From positions 1,371,469 through 1,435,468 of the forward strand of contig ML133472.1 in NCBI GenBank assembly GCA_003864495.1: a stretch of DNA of 64,000 nt. The letters run 5' to 3'. Numbering within the stretch: the first letter of the stretch is position 1; every line of letters starts with the position of its first letter. Under the pieces are notes generated by a model that had not been told where the DNA came from, did not search any database, and worked only from the letters and a program-made list of their open reading frames with translations. Of this stretch, positions 26,701 to 38,300 are shown piece after piece. This DNA is from Nemopilema nomurai (taxonomy: Eukaryota; Cnidaria; Scyphozoa; Rhizostomeae; Rhizostomatidae). Both the position numbers and the translations under genes were made by a program.

Positions 26701-29484
26701 CCTTGAGTAAATGGAGAAATGAACTGAGACATCTTGGCCTTAATCATCATGTTTCAAGTTACATCGATATTTAAACTGGAAACATCAAGTAGATGACGTG
26801 ATATAGTTAAACAGGTAAGTAATATCAAGTGTCTAACCCCTGCCAACACCATGTTTCGACAACAAGTGTTTTAGATAAAGGGAAAATCAACTGAAAAAAC
26901 TTCCAACAAAACTTGAAAACAGGAAAAAAACACAGAACCATAATTTTCACATATCTGACAAAATCTACGTAAGACATTGCGAAAAGAGCACTGGATTGGT
27001 TGTATAATGACCTTCTTTTAGGAAAGTCCAAGTAAAAAGATGAAATATTTCTGCCTGCATAGAACAGGATATTGCATAGATGTGGACACAACCCTTATTG
27101 GGTTTTCTTCTGCCTTGTGAGCTTGTGGTTTTGCAAATTTTGGCTTCTCTGAGGAATGTAGGATGAAAAAGTGCTTTCAGTATGCAAAAATGATGTTTCA
27201 GCATTTCGGTGTTAAATTGAATGCACTTACCATTCTGTCTGAAAGCAGTCAAGTGTTTTATGCATCCCCATTTTGACCAGGAAATTTCTTACAAAATCTT
27301 CCACCACTTCAGGCCTCTGTGACAAAAAAGGATTAAATAGTATTTCAATAGGGCCTTTCGCATTTTTTAGAAAGACCTCCTTCACCAAAAGAACAATAAG
27401 AAACTAATTGATAGCCTTTGAAACATTATTATACATGCAGTAGAACTTTTTCTCTTTTCTCTTCCATTTACTTTATAGTACTTGAAAGAAAGGTAAATAG
27501 ATGTTTGCATTTAATTGTATGGATGGTTGATCTAATGTACCCCTGTTTCCAGAGAAGTTGGATGGGAAAGAAAGGCACATATCTGAAAAAGAGTTACCCT
27601 GTCTAGCCTTGCAGAAGATTCTTCATTTATCACCTGCAAAATAAACAGGAAAACTTTAAAATATCCTTGGAGCTCTGAAACTATTGCCTTGAATTATGAT
27701 CTAATCCCTACGATTTTATTATGCAGCCTACTGTTCATTAAAGACAGCCATGTGTGAATAGAATACTTCTGATTTAGTTAGCGCTATGGTGGCCCACTTA
27801 AAATAAAGGTACAAGAATTTGAAAAAATTAAGAGCTTAATATTTCTTAGAGCTTGATTTTATCTGGGGTTTGGTTTTAACTTCACTTACGCAGTTTACTA
27901 AAGTTTGAAAGTAAAAAACATGCAGCAACATTTCTCAAGAAGCTCTTTTAATCCTTTGGAATTCAGGAGAAGCTTAAGTTAGGAGTGTCAGATGTCTTAT
28001 CAAAAGACAAACTAGTGATTGAGAGGACCTAGAGAGAGTGGAGCAGTGAAAAAAAGGTCAAAGAATGTTTGGTACTCTTTAATTAAATTTACTAAGTTAC
28101 CTAATAGGTTGCACAAGCCAATTTCTATTCATCAGTGGCTTAGCAAACAAGACTAATACATACCAAAAGATTTTCATCTAAATTCTGCTCATTCAGGGCT
28201 TTAACAGCGGCTTGGAGATCTTCTTCCTCATCTTAAAAACATGAATAATTACAGATATAATAAAAGTCTGAGAGACAAAAGGTGGGATTAAGAACAAATA
28301 TTTTTAGAAATTTCTGCTGTTAATGAAACTAAGTTAGAGAAGTTATGTTGACAGTTTGATCAAACCTTCAAGTATATATAGATAACAACGAAGAAGTAAA
28401 AATGTCAAATGACAAAACAAGTGAGTTAGTTAAGATGGACATGTTTGTCTAGTAAACCATTTGCAGCAAATTAAAACTCTCTGTTGTAATGATAACAAAC
28501 TAAATAATGAGTCCTTTTTGCCAAACTTGTCTACATTATCTTTCAAAACAAAATATGAACAAAAGATCATATTACCTGATAATGCAAAGTCCTCTTCATC
28601 TGGAATCTGGTCACAAAAAACAAGATTAACACTTTGTATTGGAATTTTTTTGTCAATTAGAATACTTTAGAATATAAAACCAGATATCAATATAGATATT
28701 TTAAAAAACCCCTGTGCCTATTATTTTTTAAATGCAAAGTTGACTTCAATAACTAAATGGCATGCTTATGACCAAGCTGCATTTCAATTTATGTCTATTA
28801 ACACATTAATACATTAAATATAAATATGCTTTAGTTGTCAAAAAAATCACACGTATAGATGTTTATAGGGTGTTTACAAAAGAAAGGAACCAAAACTCGC
28901 CTCTTCGTTGAAAAATTCTTCACCTGCATCTCCAGGCAAAGATTCTTCTAAAAACTGTTAAGAAGTTTAAACGGAGAAAGAATGAAGTACAGATGGACCA
29001 TGACTTTTTCATAAAAAGTGATGCATGATTTAGTGTAAAGTATAATAAAATCAAAAATGTGAATGGGTGGGGCAGGTAGAATGCGACTCAAAACAGTTCG
29101 AAGTGCATTAAACATTTAAATCGATAACTTCTCAAACCATATATGCAGCAACGGACTAGTCCTCTATGGTCTAACGGTGAAGATAGCAGCATACAAAGAA
29201 TACATTACTCTTATAAGTATTAAGTTGTATTAAATTTTGCATCCAGGTATTAAAGTACGACTGAATATTTACCACTTTGCATGAAGTTGGTAAAAAAAAA
29301 TTGTGTAGGAGCAGTTGTAACTATTTCGATAAACCATTCGTTATATTTCAATGAAGGTAAAAACAAAACGAAAAAGCTGATTTTCAAAGCATAACATAGC
29401 TTAAAAATCACTTGTTATGAAATGAATTTGATAGAAAAGGATACTCTCTAAGTAATACGGGCCTTCGTCATCTAAGGTCGCCAT
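14763..29484 (-). CDS. SPAG16: Sperm-associated antigen 16 / PF20, axonemal WD40 protein, complete, 18 coding exons
   Basis: SPAG16/PF20 is a central-apparatus protein of motile cilia and flagella. Exons, in coding order: 29484-29445, 28947-28901, 28606-28576, 28231-28164, 27633-27598, 27316-27231, 24371-24303, 23709-23641, 22460-22353, 21186-21126, 20632-20576, 19137-19080, 18893-18662, 18276-18199, 17061-16996, 16612-16427, 16029-15837, 15065-14763. All phases agree and total 595 codons plus stop (vertebrate protein about 630). Residues 75-103 (VVEDFVRNFLVKMGMHKTLDCF...) form the LisH-like N-terminal block. A coiled coil follows to about 243, including KKERDYHRMHHKRVVQEKSK and HYASYEPT. A Pro-rich linker spans about 244-320, and seven WD40 repeats run to the end (for example LRGHADSVNSIMFLPFSNTL and SADKTISLWDARTG). 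The protein ends in RIWS, like the family. Intron 2 seems to use a GC donor (GAG|GCGAGT). A possible RFX X-box lies just upstream of the ATG. Confidence 0.95.
17137..17234. repeat. 98-bp near-perfect hairpin (MITE-like) in a SPAG16 intron
   Basis: The arm at 17137-17164 (AAGCCTGGTTTCCATATCGT...) is the exact reverse complement of 17207-17234 over 28 bp. Inside, GTCCCAGCA and TGCTGTTGGGAC also pair, so almost all 98 bases can fold into one hairpin. It lies about 80 bp upstream of the exon at 17061-16996. It looks like a miniature inverted-repeat transposon; I saw no second copy in the window. Confidence 0.9.
19590..19606. repeat. Poly-G tract, 17 bases
   Basis: A run of 17 G lies in an intron of SPAG16. 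Two poly-C tracts at 33865 and 43377 have the same length. Confidence 0.95.
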
Positions 29485-29497
29485 TTTCCACTGTTGT

Positions 29498-29511
29498 GTT
29501 GCTATGGGAAT
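29498..29511. promoter_or_regulatory. Possible RFX X-box upstream of SPAG16
   Basis: GTTGCTATGGGAAT lies 14 bp upstream of the SPAG16 ATG. It resembles the X-box (GTTNCC-AT-RGNAAC) that RFX factors use to drive ciliary genes, with a good left half and a weaker right half. The role of SPAG16 in motile cilia makes this plausible; the match is imperfect and could be chance. Confidence 0.4.
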
Positions 29512-32261
29512 TTGCGTCAACACGAGGCTTGTCCAACAGTGACGCGCTGTACTTTTTCTGGGAAAATGGAATGTTTCATACTACAAAACTTCAAAATAGC
29601 ACGAAAAGAGAGAACATTACTTTTCACATATTTGAAGAACTTTTTTCGTCCGACATTTTTTAAGAGTACCTATGCATAGGTCGGAAAACGAGTAAAAATT
29701 GACCAAAAAATAGCCAGTTTTGGATCGAAAAGCAAGAGTGGGTCATGAGAGGAAATTTCCGTACTCCCTTTTGCGGAAGTTTTGTCAAATTTCTCCAAAG
29801 AAGGGAAAAACCCTTCAGAATTTATTGTTCTACGAAATGGCGAAAGTGTGGTCTCAGAAAAAGTACTGCTAAGCCACACAGTCAGAGGCCGCTCAAAAGT
29901 TGTGGCAATTATTGCAGACAAGATTAAATTATGGAAGGCATGGCACAGCTAAGCAGAGTAAGAAGGATATTGCGGAGACATAAGAACCTATGTTGAGAAT
30001 TCACGGCAAGATTCCCAGACTCTCATTTGTCAGGTGTATAACCAGCCTTTTCGCCACCACCTTTCACCATTATACGCTCTTGCGATCGTCAATCGATGTG
30101 TTTCTCGGAGCTTCATCGGCAAATTTTACTATGCAATGCCAGCTCGCCGTAACGCAATTCAAAAGATATGTAGCAAAATCAAAGTTTATCATGATTTTTT
30201 AGCGTTGAAACATCGTTTTTAAGTATATCCATTGTTAAATAACTAGGTTCTTGATTGAATTTTTAGATTTGTCTTAAAAAATGATTCAATTGTAATACAG
30301 TGTATTGAAAATCGCATATCAAAATTGCTAAAGAAATTTCCACTACCATAAATCCTCGAATTGCCCCCCCCCTCCTTGAAAAAGCCTCCCCCCTCGAATA
30401 AGCCCCCACCCTAGAACTACAAATTTTCAATAAGCCTCCCTCGAATAAGTCCCCCTCGATTTGTTTGAGTCCTGAGATTGCCTTTGGCCTTTTAGTGAAT
30501 GAACACAAAAATTCATATTTTTGCTAATAATTTAATCAAATGTTACTTTATACTTAGGCTGTTTTTTATATCACGAAAAGAAAGAAATTTCAAAAATTAT
30601 ATTTTTACGTGGCATGTTCCAAAAAAGTTTATAAGCCCCCCCCCCCTCGAATAAGCCCCCATCCAAAAATATCAAAAATAAATAAGTCCCCAGGGGGCTA
30701 ATTAGAGGATTTACCGTATAATTATTTGGGAAACATCTGCAATAATATTTTTTTCGACTTTTTAAACGGTAATATGATAACGTACTAATATGGTTACCTG
30801 TTACAGCTGATGAATGGCCCTTTGAAGGAGCAGAGGGGGGACCGCGTAGTCCTTTGAAGGAGGAGAGGGGGACCGCCTGTGTGACTGTGGCTCTCGTTCT
30901 TGGCAAGCTTAGTTGAATTTGCAAATGACGGTGCACTGTGCATAAGGTCCGATATATGTGTCGAGCTGCTTTGCTAGGGTGAATGAGGTAGGGTAATATT
31001 CAAGGGGGTCAGAATCGACTGATGTCATGCTCTCTGTTTCCCTTTAGCTTGCATTCAATCCATTAATACCATCAAGACAAACAAGATGAAATCGTCCTCT
31101 TATTTTATCTTATCACTGTGAATCACATCCAAGACCTGACTTTACTAACAATTTTGCTTATAGTAATCGAAAGGAAAGATCTTGATTTATATCGATTTAT
31201 AGATTCACTTTTCTGTTTGCAAGAGCCAAACTGTAAGAGACCGTTGAAAAGGGTAAATTGCTAAGCAATTTTGCGATTTAAACTTCCGATTTAAACTTCC
31301 AAAACTGTTCAGAGGCCTTGCGGGATAACTCTTGCTGTTGGTATTGTTGAGCCTTATCTAGCAAATTAAACAAAACTCCAAAAAGTTCAACATCCCGCTG
31401 TCTTTTGACCGCACAATGTGTAAATAGACTTTATTCTTCATTTCAATAAGAGGTCAACAAAATTCATGTTGGAGTTTAAAGGGCCATCTTTTGCGACTTA
31501 GCTTGTTCTGAACTAGACAAGTGCGTTGACTTTTTGGAAGGATTTTCTACTTAAGGGGGGCTTCTCTATCGACGACTGATTAATGATTTTCAAAAACAGA
31601 GAGAGAGAGCTAAATTCCAAGGACGAGCGAATGTAGATTTTTTGCCCATAATCAACCAAGAAAAAAGCCTTAAAATGTGATAAACCTCGCTATAGTTGGA
31701 TATTTCTACAAGAATTCAACTCCATCTAAATAATTTAAATTTTCTAATTTCTGAGGAAATCTAATTTTTTCAGCTGTGAAGTATTTTCCATAGGATCATT
31801 CTATTGTGCACATCGCAAACGGAAGCTGGTCGGTAATATGGTTTTGTTTATTTTTACAAGCGGAAGCGTTATTGGGTCAATACACGGAATGTTTGCTATC
31901 GTTAGTAAACTTGCTTGAGTACGGTGCAATGAAAGGATTTCCGACTATGTAATACAACACGAAGAAAGTCTTTGATTTTGTTTTCAACCGAGGAAGAACT
32001 TGTTTTCATTCTATTTCAGGATGCAGCAAGAGTATAATGGTTTTCTTATAACCGAACTTGTTGCTACCCAGGCTAGACACAGATTAATTTGCTCCTCCGC
32101 ATCGGGCTTCGAGTAACTTTGGTTGGTGATACCAAAAACCTCGAGGAACAAGGCCACGCTTCGCACCGAGCTGGGTTTGTCAGAGAGACCCCCGAAATTG
32201 GTTCGGAAGCTTGTCCGGTTGTGATAAAGTCGTTTTTGGTGAGGCAGAATCCTCTCCTAAC
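29512..32261. other. Divergent intergenic region between SPAG16 and the ZP gene
   Basis: About 2.8 kb separate two divergent genes. It holds the SPAG16 promoter at the left end, the second MITE-like copy (30344-30718) and a duplicated CCTTTGAAGGAG-containing stretch near 30820-30880. Open frames here are short and I recognise none. Confidence 0.6.
30344..30718. mobile_element. MITE-like element with TACCRTAAATC termini, copy 2
   Basis: It is the same element as at 7487-7873, in the same orientation: the left end is TACCATAAATCCTCGAATT and the right end is AATTAGAGGATTTACCGTA. The AATAAGCCCCC units and the AT-rich core (AAAAATTCATATTTTTGC) are shared. The two copies differ by scattered substitutions and small indels, so the insertions are not recent. 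It is non-coding. Confidence 0.8.
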
Positions 32262-32270
32262 TATTTATAT
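32262..32270 (+). promoter_or_regulatory. TATA-like box of the ZP gene
   Basis: TATTTATAT lies 88 bp upstream of the ZP-gene ATG (32358). A start about 25-30 bp downstream would give a 5' UTR of roughly 60 bp. Position and composition fit a TATA promoter; no transcript evidence is available here. Confidence 0.45.
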
Positions 32271-32357
32271 CGGACATTGCAGTTCACTTCGACACTGCTT
32301 CGCGGCCTTCGGGCATCTTGACCGCCGGAATATCAATTGGATCTTCGACAAATCAAG

Positions 32358-35300
32358 ATGAAGAGTTCACTTTCTGTTATCAGTCTGCTCCTGATCGTAC
32401 TCTGCATTTCAAAACAAGGCTCTGGTGAGTTTTCTTTGTTTCTTAATACCTTAGGGCTGTGTTTTCCCCTTAGGTAAAGTTTCTCTATCGATTTCTGCTT
32501 TCCTTTGTCGAAAAAGAGCTCATCAAGGCTGTACACAAAATGTCAAATGGGCAAGTTTATGTAATTAATTGATTTGTCCACACCACTTTGGGTATTCATC
32601 AAATTCTTATCTGTTACTCGAGATTTTTCAAAACAACCAGTATTAAAATAGGAAAAAGACTGCTTAGAAAACAGAATGAAACGAAATGCATGTTAGTTGG
32701 AAATAAGATTTTAATAACCAGGTGTCGTAACGAGCTTGTATTGAAGCTGTGAAGGCCCATTAGTTCTCGCTTTCGTTGCGAGCGAAGGCATTAACTTGGA
32801 CCGGGCTCTCACTTAATCGATACAAACTGACGCATCTTGGCATCTCAGTTCGACACATCCGTCCGTGGCAGAAATTTGATCCCGATCTTTTCACATTAAT
32901 CTGCAGGGAATATCCTCAACTGTAGACAATTGTCTTTTGTATTGGCTCTTGCACACCAAAAGACCGCCTTCGTCTTGAAACTGCAGAATTTTTCAGGGGT
33001 CGGCCCCAGGAGTACTGCTACCCTCTTCCCCATTCGCCCCTAGTCAGTACCAAAGAAGAAGGTGCCGGGACGAACCGAGCATCTTTCTTCCGAGGGGGTG
33101 TAGAGTCCCAGTTCCAACCGTCTTCTATTTTACACACTTTTTTATAAGAAACCGGTTTATAAAAAACCTAGTACTAGAGCCCCAAAAATTTAAGAAACTT
33201 TTAGAACTAAATCAATATTTTTAAGAAACTTCAAAAAAATAAGATGAATTTCTGAGCAGGAAAATAATACGCACCGGGTGTTTCGGTAATAATACGAGAA
33301 TAATACAACAATTTAAGCACACTGTACCGGGTGTCTGAAAAAAAGTACCCTTGTTTCCATAAGAATAATGAACAAGAGATACGATATCAAATCTTACTGT
33401 TGTGTTATAAACTTTAATACAATTAATATGTAAGGGAAGGCGCAAAATTTGATGTTAAATGCTAATCTAGAAATAAGAAACTTTTAAGAAACTTTTAGCT
33501 CAGAAACTAGTGAAAAATTAAGAAATTTTTAGTACTAGGACCCAAGCTAGGTTTCTTATAAAAAACGTGTAAATTGGCGAATCGACAAGCAAAAGAAACG
33601 GTAGGCTAAATGTTTTGAAAAGTTTAGAGACAACCCCACCCAATTTAAAAAGCTGAGAAACTTTTATAGTTTTTAGTTTTAATTTATTAATTTTATTCAT
33701 TAGTTTAAGAAACATCTAAGAAACTTTTGCTAGAAAAATGAAGATAAAATTTAGGAAACTGTCTATCAGCACTGGACCTTAGTTTCTGATAAAAAGTAAG
33801 TATATCATTGTACAAAATGGAGTGTTAACTTACTAGAAGTAGAGGATTCTCAAAACACAAACCACCCCCCCCCCCCCCCCCTCCTTGGTCGATCTGTAGC
33901 AGTATTATATGCCATTAATAATATATTTTGTAATTATTATGTACCGCTAACCTCGCTTTCACCTACATACATAGCTTCAAGTAACAGAGGGACCAGAGGC
34001 GGCATCAAAAAAGGACGTCCCATTTCTTTTTCCTTCATCTTTTCTTTATTTATCTTTTTAATAATTTTTGGCTATATATTTTTTGGCTCTGGCACAGAAG
34101 CATCAGTGCTACTTTGAGGCAAATTCGCTTTTTTAAATGCAGCATACGGTTTAATAAAATTGATTTCTATTGTTTCTTAATCTTGTTTTTATATTTGGGA
34201 CAACGTGGAATGACGGTTTCTCTAATGTGGCCCCGGCCCTTTACTTGGACCAAGGGTGAATCGATTTTTAATGACCATCATTGAATCGCCTGACCTAGCC
34301 GTGATGCTATGAATGAACGGCAAATGGCGCCAAAGCAAAGTGAAGGAAGGTCTCTCAATCGGGGCCCATAATTTGATAAGGCCCACAATCGCTTCCTTTG
34401 CTGTTCCGTTACTTCGAAAATTTACAAGCCACTCCCTTTTATTATTCGTCGGGATCACCTAAAACTGAAAACCACAGCTTTCTAACCAGCTTTCTAACCA
34501 TCTCGCCACTCCTTTGTGGCATTTCACCCTCATCAACGTTCCTCGATATCCTCAAACCTTGACAATAGCATGAAATGAGGGATACATAATTTTCACATGC
34601 TATGCACAGTTTCCATTGTTTCCTGCTATTGTGAACTTTTGTACCTTGAAACAGGGCCCTCGACGAAGAAGGGGGGGCCGGGAGGGCCATGGCCCCTGCA
34701 CTTTTTTGTGAAACAATAGAGCTTTTCTAAATATCTTTGGTTATGATTGTTAAAATCTTCCTTGGCCCCTCCACTTTCCAACCTGCGTCGGAGCCCTTGT
34801 GAAATATTTGTGCACATGTTTTGCTCACATTGATGCTATATGGATACCTAATCAATGCAGCCAACCCATCCGGTCCTAGATTTAGGCTTTAATAATCGAG
34901 AATTGGAAAGGGCGATAGGGGTGTCAGATTTGTATATGGCCACTAAAGACATCACTAGTCAACTGACATTTTGATGGGGCTCCAGAAACCTATAAGCATG
35001 TAAGATTGCAAATTTGCTTCTAATTTGTCTTTATTTTGCATCTACCAAGTCCCTGCCAGGCAAATTCGAATTTTTGCCTGCGCACGCCCCTCCCTACCCT
35101 AGGTACCAAACTAAATATGTGTATATTAATAGTTTGATACATTATGAGTCTGGTAACCAGGGTAGCCCTTCCCCTGGCAGGCAGATTCGATTTTGCCTGT
35201 GACCCCCCTGTCAGGCAGACTTTGTATATGCCCCCGATATTTTAAGACCAAAGCCTTACAGCCACCCGAGGGAAGTCTGGACCGCACTTAAAATTGGATT

Positions 35301-38300
35301 TCGTTTTGTCTCAGACTGAGGCAGAAATAGACCGAGTTTTACCTGCCACCTTTGGTTAGGGTTACGGATCTTAGGCTCTCCTTGCGATCTACCCAAATTC
35401 TACATGTCCTCTTTGATATACCAATAAATTAAGGAAAGAAGAACATTTAAACCTAATAACATGAATAAAACATCATGTTTGAAGTATAATGATACTCGTT
35501 GCAATACACCCATTTTGTTATAAGAAACCCGCTATAAGAAACGGTAGCTCAATTTTTCCAAAGTTAAAAAAGCTACCCAAAACGAAAAAGCTAAAAAGCC
35601 AACAACCTTTAAATTCATCTCTTTGGGAATCTTTCCATAAGCTCTAGGCATTTTCTACAATTCTTGCAATTTAATCTTCGAAGTGTAACTTAGTCCCAAT
35701 CGATCAACAACAACAGCAATAATGAAAAAAGCAGCAACAAAAACAACGTTATCTCAACTCATCTCAACTCATCTCAACTCATCTCAACTGTCCAACATTG
35801 CCATCAGTACTACTAGCTATACATTTTGTTGCAAAATAAGCCATGGAAAATCTCGGAATTCCAACTTTTTCTATTTTGCTTTCTACTTTTTGTTAGCCGT
35901 TCCTTTTACCCCATCATTGTCATAGTTTTCTTGCAAAGCCAAACTAGCCAGTCACAAGTACTCTTGTAACAGTGAGATTAATAGTTTTAATATTAGTTGA
36001 AGTGAAAATGGAATGTTTAAGCACGTAGATCAGTCAGATATAAGCTTAAACGCACAGTTAATATGACAGTGTCGCTGCTTTCCTTTGCCTCAATGAATTG
36101 GAGAAATCTCACCTAAGCCATGACGTCATTAGGAAATTTTCAAATAAGGCAGCGAACAATCGACTCGATTTTCCTTGCAAGGCTTGAATATACTTGGAGA
36201 CAGAAGAGTGCAAAAGGAAGACTCCCATGCTTGTATACATTCGAAATGAGAGCATTAATTGAATGTCATCTGAAACGGGAGACAGTCTTTAGCGAATCCG
36301 CTAGTGAGAAACCAAGTGTATCCGATGACAAACCACCATTACCAATAGGCTACATTCACTCGTTGTAGTTTGCCTCGAGTACGTACTGTGCTTGGAGGGA
36401 CATAGTTTGTGAACGGCAAAACACAAGTCGCCCTTTGGGAAGCAAAGCCAACCCTTTGGTAATTTGAATAGGAGGTGGCCAGGATAGAAAAGCGCATTAG
36501 CATTCGTCCATCGCTCTATCGTCTGTTTCTGTCATTATGATGATTCATGTCTATTCACTCCTAGTTTTGTTTTCCTCTATTTATCGTTAGTTTTCAATTC
36601 TCGTTTTAGTGCAGAACAGCCTCAGCATTTTTCTTACGAAAAGTGGTTACCCATTAAAGTAACATTTACAGTGACAAGTCTACTTTTATCATATCGTATG
36701 GCGTCAAGGGGGAAGTCCCAATCAGCCCCTTACATGCAATTTCCATTAAAAGTTGATTCGCACGATTTTACTTGAATTCTCGATTTTGAATCAAGACAAA
36801 GCAAATAAACATGTACAAGATTTGGCGCCTTCAACAAAAAAGTTAAGGGCACCAGAACAATTTGATGAAGAGCTATTGCAAACAAGGCAGCAGAATGGTA
36901 ACATAAAGAAAGCGAAGGGAACGTGGGGGTAGCCTTTCGGTCTCTCATAAACCAACCCCTCCCCGACGTGTATTCAAGCGCTTTGAGACTAAATATCAAT
37001 TGTCTCTCTTTTCAGCTCAGTTTGGCCCTCCACCAGTGGCAACTAAAGAGGTAGCTGGCATTGAACCAGATGATGTCGTAGTTGAATGCTATCAGAGAGG
37101 AGTGAAGGTTATCATAGAGAAGGCTCGCTTCCCAAGGATTCGCTCATCAGAGAAACTCCATTTCCTGGACCCGGCTTGTATTGGTAAGTATGATTCGGGT
37201 ACATGAATGGCTTCATAGCTGCTCATCGCCGTTTTGATAGCAGCGGAAAAGGGAAAATATTAAAGTTCTTGATCATTAAATGATTAATTCAAACTGCAAT
37301 GTTTTAAAAAGTTACTTTGACAACGCAAAGTTGTTTGGTCTGCATTATAGAACATGTTGTGCAAAAATCTACCACGGAGAAATCAGGCCTTAAATTTGTG
37401 AGGTTTTCTGGTAACAGGGAGAAATTATATCATGGCTATCTGATTTGGGCCTGAAGCGTGCACTTCCAATTTGAAATTTGCCTACATGTCAATGCAAAAT
37501 CCCAGTCTTTGTAGGCAAGGAGTTTGTTCTTTACCTTTGACTCCTTTGAAAGAAGATGCGAGTGATGGCTGGACGCTAATTGGTTATAGCATGGCCAATT
37601 ACTGGCTCCTCCACACAGGCTCTCACATAGCTTTCGATCCGCAACTGGCTGTTTATTTTGTCAGCTTTTGGCCATTTTCTAATGTTTGAAATCTCTGAGA
37701 AGCGTCGGACGAAATTGTACTTCTTGTATGCACAAAGACTGACTCCGTAGTACTTTATGATATCACTGCCCCTTCACAAGCTAAGCCAATCTTTGCTGCT
37801 CCCCTGACATGTTTTACATTTCGTTTTTAGCGGGGGAAAACGAGACCCATTTCATTGCTTCGACTTCTTATCGTGCTTGCGGGGTCTCAAGAAAGGCCGA
37901 GTGGAATGGCCTAGTCTACAGCAACACCCTCATGACCGGCTTCCCCGACACGGACGACTTCGATATCAGATGCCCGGTGGTCAGTATCAAGTTCAAGTGC
38001 GTCCACTCGTTCTTCGCTTGGCCTAGGCCCAGAATGACCCGGGCTGTCGCTAAATACATCAACTGTGAGCACATCGTGATGCTTGGACCGAAAATTAAGA
38101 ATGGCATTCTTGGCTTGATGCGGGCAAGGTCGTCTGGGATACGAATGAGATCACGTGTCTTGTCCTGTCCTTTGCTGATTGGCGTAGGACCACCAATCCA
38201 AAATGGTCAGTTTGGAAGAGTCACTGTTAGATCGAAGGGAATCAAAGTGAAAAGAAAGAAGGCACTTGTGTGTAGACCACTTAAGCAACAAGGAGAGTTC

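Noticed and set aside
30571..30936. 121-codon minus-strand frame
   Set aside because: Much of it is translation of the G/C-run MITE-like element; the rest shows no conservation.
36120..36368. 82-codon plus-strand frame in ZP intron 1
   Set aside because: It lacks splice sites in phase with exons 1 and 2 and has no recognised motif; the signal peptide joins exon 2 directly.
37471..37689. Plus-strand 72-codon frame inside ZP intron 2
   Set aside because: It has no ZP similarity, and the exon 2 to exon 3 join (C-I|A-G) is exact without it.
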